Source: Clostridia bacterium
Lineage (GTDB): Bacteria; Bacillota_A; Clostridia; Oscillospirales; CAG-272
Direction: 5' to 3'
Assembly (NCBI GenBank): GCA_017500625.1
Contig: JAFVYX010000152.1
Span: 1 to 11,365 of the forward strand
Length of the DNA stretch: 11,365 bases
Part shown: in pieces, positions 5,913 to 11,365 of the stretch
Numbering within the stretch: the stretch's first letter is position 1
How the letters are laid out: every line of letters begins with the position of its first letter
Made by a program: the position numbers and the translations under genes
Notes under the pieces: generated by a model
Databases searched by the model: none
Told to the model about the DNA's origin: nothing
What the model saw: the letters and a program-made list of their open reading frames with translations, nothing else

Positions 5913-5941
5913 ATTATACAGAGTATTTCTGTACTTGTCAA
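5913..5941 (-). promoter_or_regulatory. Consensus promoter of the rpsF-ssb-rpsR operon
   Basis: On the minus strand, TTGACA (5936-5941) and TATAAT (5913-5918) are separated by exactly 17 bases, a perfect match to the housekeeping sigma consensus. The predicted start is near 5906. A perfect inverted repeat fills most of the spacer and reaches into the -10 element (5917-5933). Confidence 0.9.
5917..5933. promoter_or_regulatory. Palindrome in the rpsF promoter spacer (possible operator)
   Basis: TACAGA and TCTGTA form a perfect 6-bp inverted repeat around a 5-base centre. It lies between the -35 and -10 elements and shares two bases with the -10. A repressor bound here would block RNA polymerase. 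It does not match the Bacillus LexA box or another operator I recognise, and it could be coincidence. Confidence 0.35.
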
Positions 5942-5956
5942 GGGGGTTTCTTCAAA

Positions 5957-5976
5957 AAACGCAAATTTTTACGTTT
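5957..5976 (-). terminator. Weak possible terminator of the AI-2E permease operon
   Basis: A 5-bp stem AAACG / CGTTT with a 10-base loop runs across the stop codon of the permease gene and ends in a run of T on the minus strand. The stem is short and A/T rich, so termination may be leaky and some transcripts could run into rpsF. Confidence 0.25.
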
Positions 5977-7258
5977 CTCCGCTCTCGGTCGCGGTTTTGG
6001 CAGCGCCTTCGCTGGCCTCGGCCTCGGCCGCGGTCCTTTCCCCCTCGGCCTCGGTCGTCTTCTCCTTGGCGCGGAGGTGGCGACTCATATCGAACGCCTC
6101 GTATTCCGAAAGCGCCGTGGGCAGACCGCGGCGATTTAAGAGGTGGATCGAGAGGGCCTTAAAGGCGTTCTGCACCGTCGCCCACACGGGAATGGCGATC
6201 AGCATGCCGAAAATGCCGAGAAGCCCGTAGCCGATGAGCATCAGAACGATCGTGGCGCCCACGTTCGGGCGGAGCGCCTTGTGGGGCATCGTGCGCGGCT
6301 CAATGAGCAGGTTGTCAAGGACCTCCAGCGCAGCAAGGATCCCCAGCACGGGGAGCGTGTAGGCGGGCATCGTAAAGAGCAGCACGAGGGCGCAGAGGAA
6401 GAAGGAAAGGAGCGTTCCGAACACGGGAAAGAGGTTCAAAACGGCAATCACCAGAACGAGAAGGGCGTAAAAGGGAATGTTGAAAATGCGGAAGAAGAAG
6501 TACGAGGTAGCGCCGAGGAAGAGCGCGGACAAAAGGCGCGAGGCCATGAATTCGGTGAAGTTTGAGTAAAGGCGCTTTATGAACATCGAGAAGCGGTGCG
6601 CCCCGCCCGTGGGCAGGAAGGCGGCTACCATTTTACCGCAGATGCAGCCCAGCATGCGCCGCCCCGCCAGAAGATAGATCGAGATCACAAGGCCGAGAAG
6701 AATATCAAAGGCCTCCCCCACCACTCCCGTGAGGAGAGAGGTAGCCATACCCGCCACGTCGGTGCTGATAAGACGGCCAAAGGCATCTCTCACAAAGGAG
6801 AGGATCGAGTCGGTCATATCGTGCAAAAGCTCGGAGCCCTCAAGGAAGGAGCGCAGGGCGTTCTCGATCCCCGAGAAGGAGGAGGCGAGCGTTGAGGAGA
6901 GCTCGCCCACCGTATCGATCATCGGAGGAATGACGCCGAGAAGAATGATGCCGAGGATAAGAAAGGCACCGAGGTACACGGTCAGGAGAGAGAGGGCGGA
7001 GACGAGGCGCGGGCGCGCCGTCTTCTTCTCGAATAGGCGTGAGTATGCCCGTGTGGTGACGTTGGCAAAGGGATAGAGCACCAGCGAGAGGAAGATGCCG
7101 TAGGGGATCGCCTTGACGGCGCTCACAGCATCGCCGACAAGGCCGAGAATGTCGCCAAGTCGGAAAACGATCACGCCGAAAAGGAGGGAGACAACGGCAA
7201 CGCCAAAGCCGTAGAGGCCGATCGTCAGGTAATGCTTGTCAAGCTTTAAGCGCTTCAT
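5969..7258 (-). CDS. AI-2E family transporter (second of a tandem pair)
   Basis: A 429-residue polytopic membrane protein of the AI-2E/PerM family (PF01594). Seen: N-terminal hydrophobic segments at about 11-35 and 48-65; a pair around 87-112; a long amphipathic stretch at about 113-170; then the diagnostic block YALLVLVIAVLNLFPVFGT at 264-282, LDNLLIEPRTM at 314-324, and GLLGIFGMLIAIPVWA at 345-360. The C-terminal 30 or so residues are a Glu/Ala/Thr-rich tail. Start: the ATG at 7258 follows GAAAGGAGG and overlaps the stop of the preceding permease gene by 4 bases (ATGA); a longer in-frame extension up to 7516 reads through that gene and is rejected. Family knowledge: members export autoinducer-2 in a few bacteria and others act as Na+/H+ antiporters or have unknown substrates, so the name is not a function. 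It shares an R-R-G-L-P...Y motif after the last helix with its upstream partner, which points to an old duplication. Confidence 0.88.
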   Translation of the reverse strand: MKRLKLDKHYLTIGLYGFGVAVVSLLFGVIVFRLGDILGLVGDAVSAVKAIPYGIFLSLVLYPFANVTTRAYSRLFEKKTARPRLVSALSLLTVYLGAFLILGIILLGVIPPMIDTVGELSSTLASSFSGIENALRSFLEGSELLHDMTDSILSFVRDAFGRLISTDVAGMATSLLTGVVGEAFDILLGLVISIYLLAGRRMLGCICGKMVAAFLPTGGAHRFSMFIKRLYSNFTEFMASRLLSALFLGATSYFFFRIFNIPFYALLVLVIAVLNLFPVFGTLLSFFLCALVLLFTMPAYTLPVLGILAALEVLDNLLIEPRTMPHKALRPNVGATIVLMLIGYGLLGIFGMLIAIPVWATVQNAFKALSIHLLNRRGLPTALSEYEAFDMSRHLRAKEKTTEAEGERTAAEAEASEGAAKTATESGET

Positions 7259-8499
7259 GCTTTGTCCTCCTTTCGGGGTTCTTTGGTATCGGTGCCGCTC
7301 TGCGGAGCGCCCGCGGCTTCTCCGTGCGTTCGGTAATGCGAGACCGAGAAGACCGCGCTGTAGGCCTCGCGGCTGATCGGCAGCCCGCGCCTCGCCAAGC
7401 GTGCGTGCACCGTACGGCGCACGAGCATATAGATGACCGAGAACAGGGGGATCGCGATCAGCATACCGAGAATGCCGAGCCAACCGCCGATCGCGGTGAT
7501 GGCCAGAATGACCCACATGCTGTTGATGTTGGTGGTCTTGCCGATGATGCGGGGGTTAATGAAGTTCCCGTCGATCTGTTGGACGATCAGGATCAGCGCA
7601 AGGAAGAGGAACGCCTTGAAGACGTCCTGCGTGAGAATGATGAAGAAGGAGGGGATCGAGCCGATGAAGGGGCCGAAGTAGGGAATGATGTTGGTGACTC
7701 CCACCACAACGCTCACAAGGCCCGCGTACGGCACACCGAAGACGGTGAGCAGGAGGAAGACCTCGCACCCCACAAGAAGCGAGTCGAACACACTTCCCAC
7801 GAGATACCGCCCAAAGGTGCGGTTGGCAAACGCCAGAATGTCGGCCGCCTCGGCGTAGGCGCGCGACGGCAGGATCGCCGCGGCGGTGCGCTTGAGCCCC
7901 GCCGTCCAGGTCTCCTTGTGGATCAGCATAAAGAAGGAAAGCACCGAGGAGAGCGTCAGCGTAGCCACCGCGCCCGCCACGGTCGAGACGATCCCCGTCA
8001 AAAGTGTGGCCGCAACGTTAAGGAGACGGTCGGCATTCTTTCGGATAATATCGGAAAGACTTTCGGCGTTCACAAGGTTCAAGGCCTCGTCTGCCCAGGT
8101 GACGGCCTTGAGGATAAAGCCCGTCAGATTCCCGATCAGATTTTCATAATTGTTGATGAGCTCGGGAAGCACGAGAAGGAGCATTCCCGCGATCACGGCA
8201 AGGATCAGAAGGTAAGAGAGCAGCAGCGAGAGCACGCGCTTCGTGATCGGCGGTATGTGGCGGAGGCGGTCCACCCAGCCGAACACGTAGCGCTCGCCAA
8301 GCTTCATGAGGGGGTTGCAGAAATAGGCAAGCACCAGGGCGATCGTCACGGGGCGCAGGACCGCCAAGAGGTCCGAAAGCGCCGTCCGTATCGCCTGGAA
8401 GCGCACGCCAAAGGCCACCACGAGGATCACAGCGGCGATCCCCAGCGTGGCGTGAATGGCAATCGACATATATTTTTGGTTGTAGAGCTTTTTCAACAT
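7255..8499 (-). CDS. AI-2E family transporter (first of a tandem pair)
   Basis: A 414-residue AI-2E/PerM family membrane protein. Seen: hydrophobic segments at about 14-34, 45-62 and 88-111; an amphipathic region at 112-165; two further helices; then the family signature VVGVTNIIPYFGPFIGSIPS at 265-284, QQIDGNFINPRIIG at 307-320, and GGWLGILGMLIAIPLFSVIY at 338-357. The tail after the last helix contains RRGLPISREAY (370-380), shared with the next gene product. The ATG at 8499 is preferred because GGAG lies 6 bases upstream and the promoter -10 is only about 30 bases away. An in-frame extension to 8688 would run through that promoter. It is likely co-transcribed with the downstream paralogue through the ATGA overlap, so the two may form a hetero-oligomer. 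The substrate is not deducible. Confidence 0.9.
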   Translation of the reverse strand: MLKKLYNQKYMSIAIHATLGIAAVILVVAFGVRFQAIRTALSDLLAVLRPVTIALVLAYFCNPLMKLGERYVFGWVDRLRHIPPITKRVLSLLLSYLLILAVIAGMLLLVLPELINNYENLIGNLTGFILKAVTWADEALNLVNAESLSDIIRKNADRLLNVAATLLTGIVSTVAGAVATLTLSSVLSFFMLIHKETWTAGLKRTAAAILPSRAYAEAADILAFANRTFGRYLVGSVFDSLLVGCEVFLLLTVFGVPYAGLVSVVVGVTNIIPYFGPFIGSIPSFFIILTQDVFKAFLFLALILIVQQIDGNFINPRIIGKTTNINSMWVILAITAIGGWLGILGMLIAIPLFSVIYMLVRRTVHARLARRGLPISREAYSAVFSVSHYRTHGEAAGAPQSGTDTKEPRKEDKA

Positions 8500-8529
8500 A
8501 GGCGGCTCCAATACGTAGTAAGTATATTT

Positions 8530-8558
8530 ATTATAGTACAGACCGATGAGGAAATCAA
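8530..8558 (-). promoter_or_regulatory. Promoter of the AI-2E permease pair
   Basis: On the minus strand, TTGATT (8553-8558) and TATAAT (8530-8535) are 17 bases apart. The predicted start near 8523 gives a leader of about 25 bases before the ATG at 8499. It is divergent from the ispE promoter about 60 bases away; the bases between show no convincing operator. Confidence 0.8.
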
Positions 8559-8620
8559 GCGCTCCCCGAAAAAAACTTTCCCTCGGAGGAAAAAGGCGGA
8601 GGAAGTCGCGTGCTCCCCCC

Positions 8621-8649
8621 TTGCAAAAGGCGGACGGGTGTGGTATGAT
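8621..8649 (+). promoter_or_regulatory. Extended -10 promoter of ispE
   Basis: TTGCAA (8621-8626), a 17-base spacer and TATGAT (8644-8649), preceded by TGG to give an extended -10. The predicted start is near 8656, downstream of the ATG codons at 8645 and 8648, which rules these out as translation starts and supports the GTG at 8681. Confidence 0.75.
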
Positions 8650-8680
8650 GGAGGAAGAAAAAGAAAGGGGAGGCGATAGC

Positions 8681-9547
8681 GTGCGCATTTTCGGGAGGGC
8701 CTATGCTAAGATCAATCTGTACCTTGACGTCACGGGACGCCGTCCCGATGGCTTTCATACCCTTCGCTCGGTCATGCAGACGGTCGGGCTTTCCGATTCG
8801 GTCGCCGTTGACGTTATGCCTGCGCGCGAGCCGAGCGTAACGCTCACCGTCCGCGGTCGCTACCGTGTGTCCGTTGGAGAGGGGAACCTCGCCCACCGCG
8901 CCGCCACCCTCTATATGCGAAAGGCCGCTATGCCGTTCCGCGTCCATATTACGATCGACAAAAGGATCCCCGTGGCCGCGGGCCTTGGCGGTGGAAGCGC
9001 CGATGCCGCCGCCGTTCTGCGCGCCCTCAACCGCGCCTCATATAATCGCCTCGGCGAGGGGCGGCTTGCGGAGCTTTCGGCCGCGCTCGGCTCGGACGTG
9101 CCCTTCTGCCTTTTCGGCCATACCCGTCTCTGTGAGGGACGGGGCGAGGTGATGCGCGCTCTGCCCGCGCCGCCCCCCCTTCCCCTTGTCATCGCTCCGT
9201 CGGGTGAGCGCGTCTCCACCCCCTCGGCCTTCGCGGCGTTGGACGACCTCTACAACGGCTTCTCGGACGGCCGTGAGCACGGCGACCTCTCGGGCTTTCT
9301 TGACGCACTCTCCCAGAAAAACACCGATATTTTGACAACAAAACTATACAACATCTTCGAGGAAGCCGTGCTTCCCGATTGCCCCGAGGCACAAAAGCGG
9401 AAGCAGCACCTGGCCTCGCTTGGCGCCCTCGGCACTCTGATGAGCGGTAGCGGCCCTACCGTCTTTGGTATCTTTCCGACCGCGGCCGCCGCCCACGAGG
9501 CCGCCGCCGCCCTCGGTGACGGCGCCGTAGCCACGGCCACGGTCTGA
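8681..9547 (+). CDS. ispE: 4-diphosphocytidyl-2-C-methyl-D-erythritol kinase
   Basis: A 288-residue GHMP-family kinase that phosphorylates the 2-hydroxyl of CDP-methylerythritol with ATP, the fourth step of the non-mevalonate (MEP) route to isoprenoids, in the cytoplasm. Seen: A-Y-A-K10-I-N-L-Y-L at the N-terminus, with the catalytic lysine; the glycine-rich ATP loop PVAAGLGGGSADAA at 97-110; G-S-D139-V-P-F with the catalytic aspartate; and the C-terminal MSGSGPTVFG at 254-263. All expected active-site residues are present and the length is usual. The GTG at 8681 is chosen because AGGGGAGG at 8666-8673 stands 7 bases upstream and the promoter overlaps earlier ATGs. It has its own promoter and terminator, so it appears monocistronic. 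Confidence 0.96.
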   Translation: MRIFGRAYAKINLYLDVTGRRPDGFHTLRSVMQTVGLSDSVAVDVMPAREPSVTLTVRGRYRVSVGEGNLAHRAATLYMRKAAMPFRVHITIDKRIPVAAGLGGGSADAAAVLRALNRASYNRLGEGRLAELSAALGSDVPFCLFGHTRLCEGRGEVMRALPAPPPLPLVIAPSGERVSTPSAFAALDDLYNGFSDGREHGDLSGFLDALSQKNTDILTTKLYNIFEEAVLPDCPEAQKRKQHLASLGALGTLMSGSGPTVFGIFPTAAAAHEAAAALGDGAVATATV

Positions 9548-9591
9548 TCCTGCCCCACTCCGTGTTGTCGCGGGTTCCCCCTCACGTCCTC

Positions 9592-9624
9592 AAGGGAGCG
9601 CTGATTTTGCGCTCCCTTTCTTTT
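9592..9624 (+). terminator. Terminator of ispE
   Basis: A perfect 10-bp stem (AAGGGAGCGC / GCGCTCCCTT) with a 7-base loop TGATTTT is followed by a T-rich tail. It lies 45 bases after the ispE stop and before the next promoter. Confidence 0.88.
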
Positions 9625-9633
9625 CGTTTTCGA

Positions 9634-9662
9634 TTGACAGCCACGCGAAAAGGTGATATAAT
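9634..9662 (+). promoter_or_regulatory. Perfect extended -10 promoter of the TerB_N-domain gene
   Basis: TTGACA (9634-9639), a 17-base spacer and TATAAT (9657-9662), preceded by TGA to give an extended -10. This is as strong a housekeeping promoter as sequence allows. The predicted start is near 9669, with GGAGGGAGGTG at 9690-9700 just before the ATG at 9706. No operator was recognised between promoter and gene. Confidence 0.92.
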
Positions 9663-9705
9663 ATCATAATACCGAGATATAAGCTTTGCGGAGGGAGGTG
9701 CGCAC

Positions 9706-11365
9706 ATGAAGGACGGCTATACCGACAAGGAGCGGGACGCCTTTTGGGACATTTCACGCCTTGTACCGCAGAAGCGCTCCGCGCCTCCTCGCTCGCCTAT
9801 CGGTGGCGTGCCGCTCCCCACGGTTGAGGGGATCCCCTCGGCCACCGCGGGCGCCGTTCCCACCGCCGAATCGCGCCAAATCACTCAAAAAAGACCGCTG
9901 TCTGACGATGTGACCGAGACGACCTACGTCCCTGCGGACAACCCTCTGATCCGTTCGGTCACCGTGAAAAGGAGCGTGGGCGGCTATAGCTTTTACGCTC
10001 AGTTTCTCCGCGATGCCGAGCGGTATTTCGACACCCCGGGCACGCCCTGCGAGTACGCCCCGTATTTCTCGTTCACGCCGCAGTACAACCAGCTCTCGCC
10101 CGCCCAGCTCTCCTATTATTTCTACCTGAGGAACGAGGTGCGCGCGGGCCGCTATCCGCGCGCCGATAAGGGCTATTTCTTCCTGCTCGTCTACGAGATC
10201 ATTCATCTTGAGGGGCGCATTCCGCCCGAGGAGGGAAGCCGCCTGCTTGCTGCTCTCTGGGGCGCCTATCGCACAGAGCTTGACGGCATCGACCGCTATA
10301 TGATCCCTTGGCTTTCCGACTATTGCCTGCTCCACGGCGTGCCCTGTCCCCCCGACCTTGCGGACGGCTGCCTTGCCGCCGCGGGCGAGTGTGACGGTAC
10401 TGAGTTCTATTTCGGCGCGGCCGCCGAGGCCACCCCTTTGGGCGTGCGCCGCCTTCTGGCTCTCTCCTCGGATTACCGCTTTGAGGCCAGCCGTGCCGCC
10501 ACCGAGGAGACCCGCCCGCTCTTTGCCCGCCACATCACGGGCGCTATGGAGCGCGTTTTCCGTTATTTGCTATCCACGGGCGTGCTTGCCCTCTCCGACC
10601 GTCCCGAGCGCTTCTCGCGCCGCGCGTTTTCGGGCTCGCTCTGCTCTCACAACGTCCGCGCCGAGCTTTCGGTCGAGTATGTCTCTCTCCGCCGCAGTGA
10701 GGGCTGGCGCCGCACCGTCACGCTGGCGGTCAAATACGCTGAAAACTGCGTCCGTGCCGCCCTCGGGATCCGCGCACGCCTCTCGGTCTCGGCCCTTTCT
10801 CCCGAGGTCCGCGCCGTCATCGACGGCTACTTTGCCTCCGTGCGCTCGACGCTGCCGCGCCGCGGTCCCGAGCCGCCCCCCGCCCCCGCCTACGAGCGCC
10901 TTTACGATGCTCCCGACCGTGGCCTCGACACCGCCCGCGCCGCCGACATCGAGGCCGCCTCGTGGGCTCTGACACGTCGCCTTGTCGAGGACGGCGAGGC
11001 CACGCCCCTCACCCCCCCTGCGCTTGCGCCCACGACTCCCTCCGTGACCGTACCCGTGCCCCCGTCCGCCGTGCGGGGCGCCCTCGCCCCCCTCGGCGCC
11101 CCTGTGCCCGAGGCGCGCACCACCCCGATCCCCACAGCTCCGTCCATGGTTGCGTCCACCCCTACGGCATCGCTCGTCGCCGCGGCCACCTCCGCCACCC
11201 CTGCCGAAACCGCCGTCGCCCGCGGGGTCGCCGCCTATTTGGAGGGGGGCGTCACCCCCACCGCCGTCGCCCGTGCCCTCGGCCTTCCCGAGGCGCTCCT
11301 GGCCGACAAGATCAACGAGGCCTTTCTCGTCGACTATGGTGACGTTTTGCTCGAGCCGTCAAGCG
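9706..11365 (+). CDS. TerB_N / TerB_C domain protein (3' truncated by window edge)
   Basis: An open reading frame of at least 553 residues with no stop before the right edge. Seen, in order: an N-terminal FWDISRLVP motif (13-21), often found at the start of such proteins; a disordered segment to about 85; a TerB_N-like domain (PF13208) at about 90-300, with FYAQFLRDAERYFD (96-109), PYFSFTPQYNQLSPAQLSYY (119-138), YLRNEVRAGRYPRAD (140-154), LLVYEIIHL (160-168), W185-G-A-Y-R, and W-L-S-D-Y-C-L-L-H ending at 210; a third region to about 430; a Pro/Ala/Thr-rich linker at about 432-500; and a tail ending A533-D-K-I-N-E-A-F at 533-540 and G-D-V-L-L-E at 545-550, resembling the end of TerB_C (PF15615). 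Family knowledge: TerB-type proteins were named from tellurite resistance, but these multidomain forms are placed in stress or defence gene clusters without known chemistry. The start is fixed by a strong ribosome binding site. Probably little of the C-terminus is missing. Confidence 0.82.
   Translation, partial: MKDGYTDKERDAFWDISRLVPQKRSAPPRSPIGGVPLPTVEGIPSATAGAVPTAESRQITQKRPLSDDVTETTYVPADNPLIRSVTVKRSVGGYSFYAQFLRDAERYFDTPGTPCEYAPYFSFTPQYNQLSPAQLSYYFYLRNEVRAGRYPRADKGYFFLLVYEIIHLEGRIPPEEGSRLLAALWGAYRTELDGIDRYMIPWLSDYCLLHGVPCPPDLADGCLAAAGECDGTEFYFGAAAEATPLGVRRLLALSSDYRFEASRAATEETRPLFARHITGAMERVFRYLLSTGVLALSDRPERFSRRAFSGSLCSHNVRAELSVEYVSLRRSEGWRRTVTLAVKYAENCVRAALGIRARLSVSALSPEVRAVIDGYFASVRSTLPRRGPEPPPAPAYERLYDAPDRGLDTARAADIEAASWALTRRLVEDGEATPLTPPALAPTTPSVTVPVPPSAVRGALAPLGAPVPEARTTPIPTAPSMVASTPTASLVAAATSATPAETAVARGVAAYLEGGVTPTAVARALGLPEALLADKINEAFLVDYGDVLLEPSS

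Noticed and set aside
5990..6070. CTCGG-rich low-complexity stretch that looks like a short tandem repeat
   Set aside because: It encodes the Glu/Ala/Thr-rich tail of the AI-2E permease on the minus strand; the repetition follows from amino acid composition and codon preference.
7259..7516. N-terminal extension of the downstream AI-2E permease
   Set aside because: It reads the other permease gene in a shifted frame and yields an Arg-rich sequence; the ATG at 7258 has an AGGAGG site and a membrane-protein N-terminus.
8560..8620. TTTCC-N6-GGAAA inverted repeat between the divergent promoters
   Set aside because: The arms are only 5 bases in a purine-rich tract and are not placed over either promoter; it is likely chance.
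7324..8679. A 451-codon open frame on the plus strand opposite the AI-2E permease genes
   Set aside because: The product is extremely charged and His/Asp/Arg-rich, as expected of the antisense of membrane-helix codons, with no start signal or domain.
8546..8680. N-terminal extension of IspE, including ATG codons at 8645 and 8648
   Set aside because: These positions lie upstream of, or inside, the ispE promoter, and the added sequence is basic and unrelated to the family; the GTG at 8681 has a good ribosome binding site.
9754..10533. A minus-strand frame opposite the TerB_N gene
   Set aside because: The plus frame from ATG 9706 has a perfect promoter, a strong ribosome binding site and TerB_N motifs and is open to the window edge; the minus frame has none of these.
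10358..10972. A 204-codon plus-strand frame inside the TerB_N gene in another frame
   Set aside because: It is an Arg/Pro/Ala/Ser-rich shifted-frame product of GC-rich DNA, and the real gene stays open throughout.

Overview
The window looks like a chromosomal stretch of a high-GC member of the Clostridia, perhaps an uncultured gut lineage. The reasons are strong AAGGAGG-type ribosome binding sites, near-consensus housekeeping promoters (TTGACA/TTGAAA, 17-base spacer, TATAAT), compact U-tailed terminators, a conserved rpsF-ssb-rpsR cluster, and family content typical of Firmicutes (DUF1538 with PII proteins, AI-2E family permeases, a TerB_N protein). Taxonomy below class level cannot be read from this sequence. 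No tRNA, rRNA, CRISPR array, insertion sequence or phage gene was seen. The longest stretch without a gene is 220 bases (2092-2311).

Layout. (1) 3-2091, plus strand: the 3' part of a LacI-family regulator overlaps by 8 bases a divergent neutral/alkaline ceramidase-like protein, and a hairpin terminator follows. (2) 2133-4572, plus strand: two candidate promoters precede an operon of a duplicated DUF1538 membrane protein and two dissimilar PII-type proteins, plausibly a PII-gated ion transporter. A shared bidirectional terminator lies at 4581-4617. (3) 4626-5941, minus strand: the rpsF-ssb-rpsR operon (ribosomal protein S6, single-strand DNA-binding protein, S18), read from a perfect consensus promoter through a structured leader. 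(4) 5969-8558, minus strand: two AI-2E family permease paralogues joined by an ATGA overlap, with their own promoter. (5) 8621-9624, plus strand, divergent from (4): ispE of the non-mevalonate isoprenoid pathway, with promoter and terminator. (6) 9634 to the right edge, plus strand: a perfect extended -10 promoter drives a long gene with a TerB_N domain, a Pro/Ala/Thr-rich linker and a TerB_C-like tail, which runs off the window.

Most of the window is ordinary housekeeping and membrane biology. Three places deserve a second look. The TerB_N/TerB_C protein belongs to a family recalled to sit beside ATPase and helicase genes in putative stress or defence cassettes, so the genes just beyond the right edge matter. 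The ceramidase-like protein has a cysteine where the family nucleophile is serine, and it has lost a metal-ligand histidine. The DUF1538 plus double-PII operon suggests membrane transport controlled by a pair of non-canonical PII proteins.
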